DNA of 64,000 nucleotides from Lumnitzera littorea (Eukaryota; Streptophyta; Magnoliopsida; Myrtales; Combretaceae). The DNA is taken from positions 6,155,110-6,219,109 of the forward strand of contig JAMXBB010000008.1 in the NCBI GenBank assembly GCA_024138015.1, in the 5' to 3' direction. Positions within the stretch are counted from its first letter, which is position 1; each line of letters starts with the position of its first letter. Below, one piece after another: positions 58,362 through 64,000 of this stretch. The notes beneath the pieces are model-generated. The model did no database searches, was not told the origin of the DNA, and was given only the letters and a program-made list of their open reading frames with translations. Both the position numbers and the translations under genes were made by a program.

Positions 58362-60109
58362 ACATCAATGAAATTTTTGCAAACAATCTTACTATTGCTG
58401 TGGTTTCGTTTTCATTTTCTACATGCAAAGTTGGTGTTCCTGGTAGTCGTTAGCATTGGATAATATCCTTAGCCCTTTTCTTGTTCCACTAAAAGACCCT
58501 ACTTCTCACTCTATCCTCTAGCCAAATAAACCTTACACATAAGAAGCACAAGAAAAATAAATACTTAACTTAAAGCGATAACTATTGATAAAAATTCTTT
58601 TAATACTTTATTGTGATTAACCCCCTAAGAAAGGGAGACTTGTTTCCTATTTTTCAGAACAGAGACATGTTCAGAAACAGTAATGTGTGGCGTATAAGTA
58701 GAAACTCATTTGAGAACAGATGTTTACATGAAAAGTTAATGTTTGGACCGGAAATTCAACACAAGACCTCTTTGTTCAAGAAATGAATATGTTTTATATT
58801 TGTTTTAGGTTTAAGTTGCTTTCACAAAAATAAAAAAAATAAAAAACATAAAAGAAGAAAAAGAAGAAGAAGAAAAAAAAAAGAAAAAGAAAAAAGAGAA
58901 GAAAAGAAAAAAAAAAAAGGGGTTAGAAAGAGATAGAAGAAGAAGAGCAAGAACAAGAAAAGACAATGGTAAGGGTCAGAATCGTTGGTTCTAATCGAAC
59001 TGCTCAAAAAAACATTGGACTACTTAGGAGCTATCATTAAAACCAGGTAAGTGTTTCTAAGCCTGATAAAATGTTGCATTGGTAATTGGTTTTCCCCTAA
59101 GGATGATAGCTTGTTTTCTAAAAACAATTTCTTAGCAAGTCAGCCATCTTATAAAGCATGGTCCCCATCCAGAGTTCCTTAGACTCCTAGTCGTCTAACT
59201 CACAGAACGTTACCCGACTCAAAATTTTTTCAAGGGATTTAGTAAGCTCACGGAGCGCTATCCCAATTCATGTTTTCCTTATTTTTAGGTCTTAGCCAGC
59301 TCAAAGGGCGCTTTGATTGCCTTGGTTAGTTAGCTCATTAGGGCACGATCAAGTTCTTTTTATCTTTAGGTCTTAGCTAGCTTAAAGGGTGCTTTGACCG
59401 CATTGGTTAGTCAACTCATTAGGGCACGACTAAGTTTTCCTCATTCTTTAGGTCTTAGCCAGCTCAAAGGGCGTTTTAACCGCCTTGGTTAGTCAGCTCA
59501 TTAGGGCACGACCCAGTTTCTTCATTCTTTAGGTCTTAGCCAACTCAAAGGGCGTTTTGACTACCTTGGTTAGTCAGCTCATTAGCGCACGACCAAGTTT
59601 CCTTATCTTCAGGTCTTAGCCAACTTAAAAGGGCGCTTTGATCGCCTTGGTTAGTCAGGTCATTAGGGTACGACTAAGTTTTCTTATCTTTAAGTTTTAG
59701 CCAGCTTTAGGAGTGCTTACCTAATTCATCTATCTTTAGGTCTTAGCCAGCTCAAAAGGCGCTTTGATCACCTTGGTTAATCAGCTCATTAAGGCACGAC
59801 CAAGTCTTCTTTATTTTTAAGTCTTAGTCAGTTCATTAGAGCACGATCAAGTTTATTCATTCTTTAGGTCATAGCCAGCTCAAAAGGCGCTTTGACCGCC
59901 TTAGTTAGTCAACCCATAGGGGGCAGGACCAAGTTCTCATTATTCTTTTTAAAGATTCTTATCAACCCGCAAGGATACTACCCTTCGCTATTCTTCGTTT
60001 CAAACTAACCCTCGTCAAGTGACTTAACGTTCCTTAGAATAAAATTGTCTCGAGGCAAAAACGGTATCTTTTTTGTCTTTGTGGCAAAGTTTTGCTCAAA
60101 CTTCATAAC
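58362..60109 (+). other. 3' untranslated tail of the gypsy element
   Basis: Non-coding tail between integrase and polypurine tract. It contains an A/G-rich low-complexity block (58828-58965, AAGAAGAAG and similar) and the 80-bp tandem array at 59285-59945. Confidence 0.75.
59285..59945 (+). repeat. tandem array of about 80-bp units in the gypsy tail
   Basis: Units begin with TTAGGTCTTAGCCAGCTC and continue AAAGGGCGCTTTGACCGCC, TTGGTTAGTCAGCTCATTAG, GGCACGACCAAGTT. Starts are near 59285, 59366, 59448, 59529, 59609, 59690, 59736, 59818 and 59864. Steps are 80-82 bp except for two of about 46 bp, where a unit has lost part of its length. Units differ by scattered changes, so the array is older than a recent slippage event. 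Confidence 0.9.
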
Positions 60110-60122
60110 AAAAAGGGGCAGC
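60110..60122 (+). promoter_or_regulatory. polypurine tract of the gypsy element
   Basis: AAAAAGGGGCAGC directly before the 3' LTR, the primer for plus-strand synthesis. Confidence 0.85.
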
Positions 60123-62758
60123 TATAGACACCTAATTTTTGCCTCTCTATAGTCTTAATTTTTATTTTTATAAAAAGGGTCCTAATTCAAAAATAAAAAT
60201 AACAAAAAAATTAATAAAAGATAAAAATAATAAAAATTAACAAATGATGAAAATACCAAAAAAATAAGAAAAGAAAAAAATTATTATAAACAGTTTTGTA
60301 GATTTTTAGAAAGTAACTTATATTAGAAACAAATAGTTTTAGTTTTATTTTTAGTTTTAGTTTAGCTTAGTTTAAAAAATTATTTTAGGGAACTGAGTAG
60401 TTTAAGTACAATTCTGAATGTCAAGGCACAGGCCAATGGCTTAACGGATAAATATTGAAGTATCGGATTTGATTTAATTTGAGATCTTGGGTTCAAGTCT
60501 CGCTAAGCACTTATGTCTTTATTTTTTACAAGAGCGAGAGAAATAAACTGGATTCATATTTAATTAAAATCATTTGAATCTAGTTCAATTTTATTAAATC
60601 AGATTTGAATTAATTCGGATCTAGTTTAATTATTTAATTAGATACAATAGATATGATTAGATATGATTTTGTTCGGCTTATATAAATGCACACATACAAT
60701 CAAAAAAAAAAAGAAAAGAAAAGAAAAAAAGGCAATCCACTTTCATAACTCCCTTGTCCAATTTGCTCTATCATTCCCAATCCAAACACCTATTGAGGTC
60801 TGCAGTTGCTAATCAGCCTACCATGCCTCTACAGCCAACATCACGACATGAGCACGCCAACGAACAACATAGAAAATGTCCAAAATCTCTCGCACCCACA
60901 CAATATCCTGTTGCTGCGCATTATCTTCACTCACGTCCAGTACTCCACTAACCAAGCCAGCAACGTCACTAACCACACAAGAACTAAACCTAAATCACTC
61001 TCGCTCAACAACCCACATTGATCAACATATACACTTTATGGCCACGTCCACGACTAGCCGCGCGCTTGACTCACTGTACGCTTGATTCATTGATCAAGAC
61101 ACAACATACGCCTACACTATCCATGTGTACATTGACCATGCCAACTACACACACACAACGTTTGACTCCCTGTAAGCCGTAACCACGCCAACAACAAAAC
61201 ACAGCGCAACTTTGATGCCAGTAGCTATACGCAACAGCAGTAGAGCCTACACTGCACTCCAGCGATCAACACGGACAATAGTTGTGCCACCGCACGCATA
61301 ACTTCAAACATCAATACCCACGCACGTAACCCAAGCTCACTGCAGCAGCCAACGATAACATACAGCAGACGCACTCATACGACCACAAGTAACCTAATCC
61401 CTAACTGCACGAGCCCCTAGCGTCTAAACAACTGAAGACGTCAAACATCTAACTTCACGTGTGTTACTCCGATTAGCTAGTCCATCGCAAGATTACATCT
61501 GCTCGCCGACCGTTTTTCCACACACAGTGTTGTACACAGCTGCAACTTCACTGCGCAATTGAATAAGAGAAGTCTAAGTTTAGTTTTTCTTTAACTGTTT
61601 GTTATTATTTTACTATTATATTATTGTTGTTTTATGGATTGATTAACATAATGAATTATGCGTACTTTAGTCTTAGGAAATTTTCAGTAATTTTATATGT
61701 CGAGTATATTGTATGATATGATTTTATTTAGTTAAATAATTACTTAATAAGTAGGGATGTAGATGTGTATACATATATATTAACTTAAGTGTTCCTTTTA
61801 GCATAGTTATTTAATAGTAGTTATATGGATATAAATATATATATATATATATATATATGTTTAAGAGTTGTTAAGATCAGTTTTATTATATATATACATT
61901 ATTATTATTATGTTTTATTAGTTAAAATAATATATAATATATGCATATGTTAGTATAAGAGTTTTAGTGATAGATCTTATATAAATGTATTATATGGAAT
62001 TATATTATTTTTGGTAAATAACTATATATATCAGTTTATGGATTATTATGATTAGGCATTTATTTTTTTAGATTTGGTTTTACTTAAGGATTTGTTACAT
62101 AGAAAGTTGTTTTTTTTTTCTTTAAATGAAACTAATAAAAGACCCCTTTTAAAAATAGGATTGTTATAGCATTTTAAAAAAAAAAATACTCAAGAGTTAG
62201 GGCCTTTTAAATTTTATTTGAATAAACTAATTTAGAAATAACGTAAATTCAGTGGGTTTTCAAAAATTAAAATCAACTAACACACTAAAATCTTCGGAAA
62301 GAACTACGATCGTCTGATCCCAGCTAGCGGGTAAGTAGGCACCTTCGGGGTGACAATAAAATATGTAAAAACTTAGGTTTTTTTTCTTTTTATTTTTATT
62401 TATTTATTTATTTTTTAAATATTACAATTATAAGAATAATCCTAATTTCGGTAAATAGATAGTGGTACCCGTTAGGGTTTCACATGTTTGCCCCCAAACT
62501 TGGAACTCTTTGGATCTTCATTCGAAATTGAAATCAAAGACCGGTAGTCAAATCATAATCAATCTATCAAATTAGTTACGGTTTCTTTTTCTTTTCCTAA
62601 CTTCGGTCGGGTGGCGACTCCAAAAATTATTTTCTATAAAAAACCAAAATTTCTCAATTTCTTTAATCGAGGATTAATATTAAATCGGTTAGGATTTAGT
62701 ATTAATCAGGAAATGAGAAATTACTTTTAAATAAAAAACCGAAAAATCAGGCTCGACA
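60123..62758 (+). repeat. 3' LTR of the gypsy element
   Basis: Pairs with 46938-49547 along its whole length, with the TATA box at 60679-60686. It has about 60 bp near 61931-61990 that are absent from the left copy, and many C/T and G/A differences. It ends GCTCGACA before the TCTAG duplication. Confidence 0.92.
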
Positions 62759-62763
62759 TCTAG
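62759..62763. repeat. target-site duplication TCTAG, right copy
   Basis: Exact match to 46933-46937. Confidence 0.88.
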
Positions 62764-64000
62764 AAAACCTAAATTTTGGTCAACTAAAGTCTAATTAGGT
62801 CAATCATACTATAAAGGATTTGAATGTGCTATTACTTGATCAAATGAACTAATAGAATGGTTAACAAAATCCCATTGTTTTGCTATTCTAACTTAGTTTT
62901 TTTGGGTTGTATGAATCTAGTTCCAATCGAGCAAATTAAGGAGTTACTAATAATCAAACCCTTTGAGAACGATTAATCGACCAAAATTTCATTATTTTTG
63001 GGTCAATTATTAGTTAATTGTTAATTTAATTTTAAGAATCTAATGACGTGAGCAGTACTTAATTGGAGAATCTCAAATGAGTGATCAATACCCTTTAGAT
63101 TGCTGGTATTTGTGTTAATATAGAATATTATTCATTCCTTTGTGCACGTGTATGGAAGTGAAACAAATATGGATTCAACTTTTAATAATATGCGTAGATT
63201 GTTAATTCCTATTAGTATCATAAAGTCGAACTAAATTAGTGATGAATCCTATAAATTCTAGAGTCCTAAAAGGTTCTACAAAACCTAAGTAAGTCAACAA
63301 GGGAGGTTCCATGGAATCCCTTTTGGTGGGACCACAATCACCACCGTAGCTTAACAACAGAGATGGAATGAGCTGGACGGGCAGGGGGGGAGAGAACGGG
63401 ACCATCAAGTCTAGTTGCAAAAATTTGCAGGGAACAAGATGATAGTCAGATCATTAAAGTTGATGGTACGTGTACGGTCATGATAGAAGAAGGATGGCTA
63501 TACTGATTATATAACAAAGTAAGATCCTCTTCTTGTTTGTACATTCGACATGTGAAGATCCTCTTTGAGAGTATTGACAAAATAAGTATATGAAAGTAAA
63601 GCCAACTAGCCATAGGGACTCTTGTTGTGTGTGGCGATCAGACCATGACTCGCCCCTTTTGTTTTCTGTTTTTAAGGAACAGACACACACGTAGGTACTT
63701 AATTTTACATCTCATTTTTACACCTTTTTCTTCTTTCTCTCTTCTTCTTCTTCTTCTTCTTCTTGTGATTGCATTATGGGAGGAGGGATTTGAAGTTGCT
63801 CTATTCTATCAGGTGACCAGCATTTATAACATTATGTTACAAAGACTTAGCTACACTTATGTTCTTCCACTAATGATAATTTGTTACAACATCCTTCCCA
63901 AGATGGTGGGTGTAGAGTGCATTCAAGAAATAAAGATTTGATTGAAATATGATATTTAACTACTTTAGATTTAAGATTTAGAATTTGATAGCAAGAGTTT
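62764..64000. other. spacer with (CTT)n
   Basis: No gene is supported. A seven-G run lies near 63384 and a (CTT)n microsatellite at 63741-63764. The pyrimidine-rich stretch 63690-63764 could be part of a plant 5' leader for a gene beyond the right edge, but no coding exon is recognisable within the window. Confidence 0.45.

Larger units (their letters stand above)
46938..62758 (+). mobile_element. Ty3/gypsy retrotransposon, Tat/Ogre type, 15.8 kb
   Basis: LTRs of 2610 bp (46938-49547) and 2636 bp (60123-62758) are bordered by the TCTAG duplication. Internal order: primer site, leader, an extra ORF of DUF7745 type, gag, protease, a possible intron, reverse transcriptase, RNase H, a second (archaeal-type) RNase H, integrase, then a 1.76-kb untranslated tail with tandem repeats, and a polypurine tract. 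The extra ORF, second RNase H, intron and repeat-bearing tail are hallmarks of the Tat/Ogre group. Gag to RT share one frame; a frameshift near 56300-56400 moves the rest to another. Many stops make it non-autonomous today. Confidence 0.93.

Noticed and set aside
63627..63941. 104-codon ORF near the right edge
   Set aside because: It includes a poly-Leu run from the (CTT)n microsatellite. The upstream part is not conserved-looking and no signal peptide with a plausible mature protein follows.
1..64000. CRISPR array, bacterial operons, phage or plasmid features
   Set aside because: Repeats present are LTRs, microsatellites and the 80-bp array without unique spacers. Spliced genes and plant retrotransposons show nuclear plant DNA.

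Overview
The window is a stretch of AT-rich nuclear DNA from a flowering plant, most likely a eudicot. Two small intact genes of plant type sit in a sea of retrotransposons. One is a spliced arabinogalactan-peptide gene (5579-7402, + strand). The other is a spliced twin-CX9C (CHCH) mitochondrial intermembrane-space type gene (14264-16244, - strand). No operons, bacterial signals, rRNA or tRNA genes were seen. No gene outside the transposons other than these two can be supported.

Layout from left to right: (1) 1-880, Ty3/gypsy gag remnant on the - strand. (2) About 2640-4605, 5'-truncated L1-type LINE on the - strand, with a 138-bp internal tandem duplication. (3) 5240-7402, arabinogalactan peptide gene. 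(4) About 8700-13468, decayed Ty1/copia element on the + strand with two LTRs. (5) 14264-16244, CHCH gene with a SINE-like sequence in its intron. (6) About 17330-18885, truncated copia gag/pol fragment. (7) 20222-26321, a nested pair: a compact non-coding LTR element (LTRs of about 510 bp around about 254 bp of internal DNA, TSD TATGA) interrupted by a full-length copia element on the - strand (20918-25723, TSD AGTTT). (8) 28862-30010, a TIR element of about 1.15 kb. (9) 31684-35992, internally deleted copia element (TSD AAAAT). (10) About 36-47 kb, AT-rich spacer with a pair of diverged direct repeats of about 530 bp. (11) 46938-62758, a 15.8-kb Ty3/gypsy element of Tat/Ogre type with LTRs of about 2.6 kb (TSD TCTAG). 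It carries a DUF7745-like ORF ahead of gag, a possible intron between protease and reverse transcriptase, a second RNase H, and 80-bp tandem repeats in its 3' untranslated region. (12) 62764-64000, spacer.

Every retrotransposon coding region carries premature stops. In the best-preserved element (20918-25723) the whole gag-pol frame is still continuous and is broken only by stops. Those I can interpret fit C-to-T or G-to-A changes, the pattern expected when methylated, silenced elements lose cytosines by deamination. Matching target-site duplications around four elements fix their borders to the base and give an insertion order for the nested pair.

Limits: all family names come from motifs recognised by eye. 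No database search, LTR dating or splice evidence was available. Element borders without a target-site duplication are approximate.
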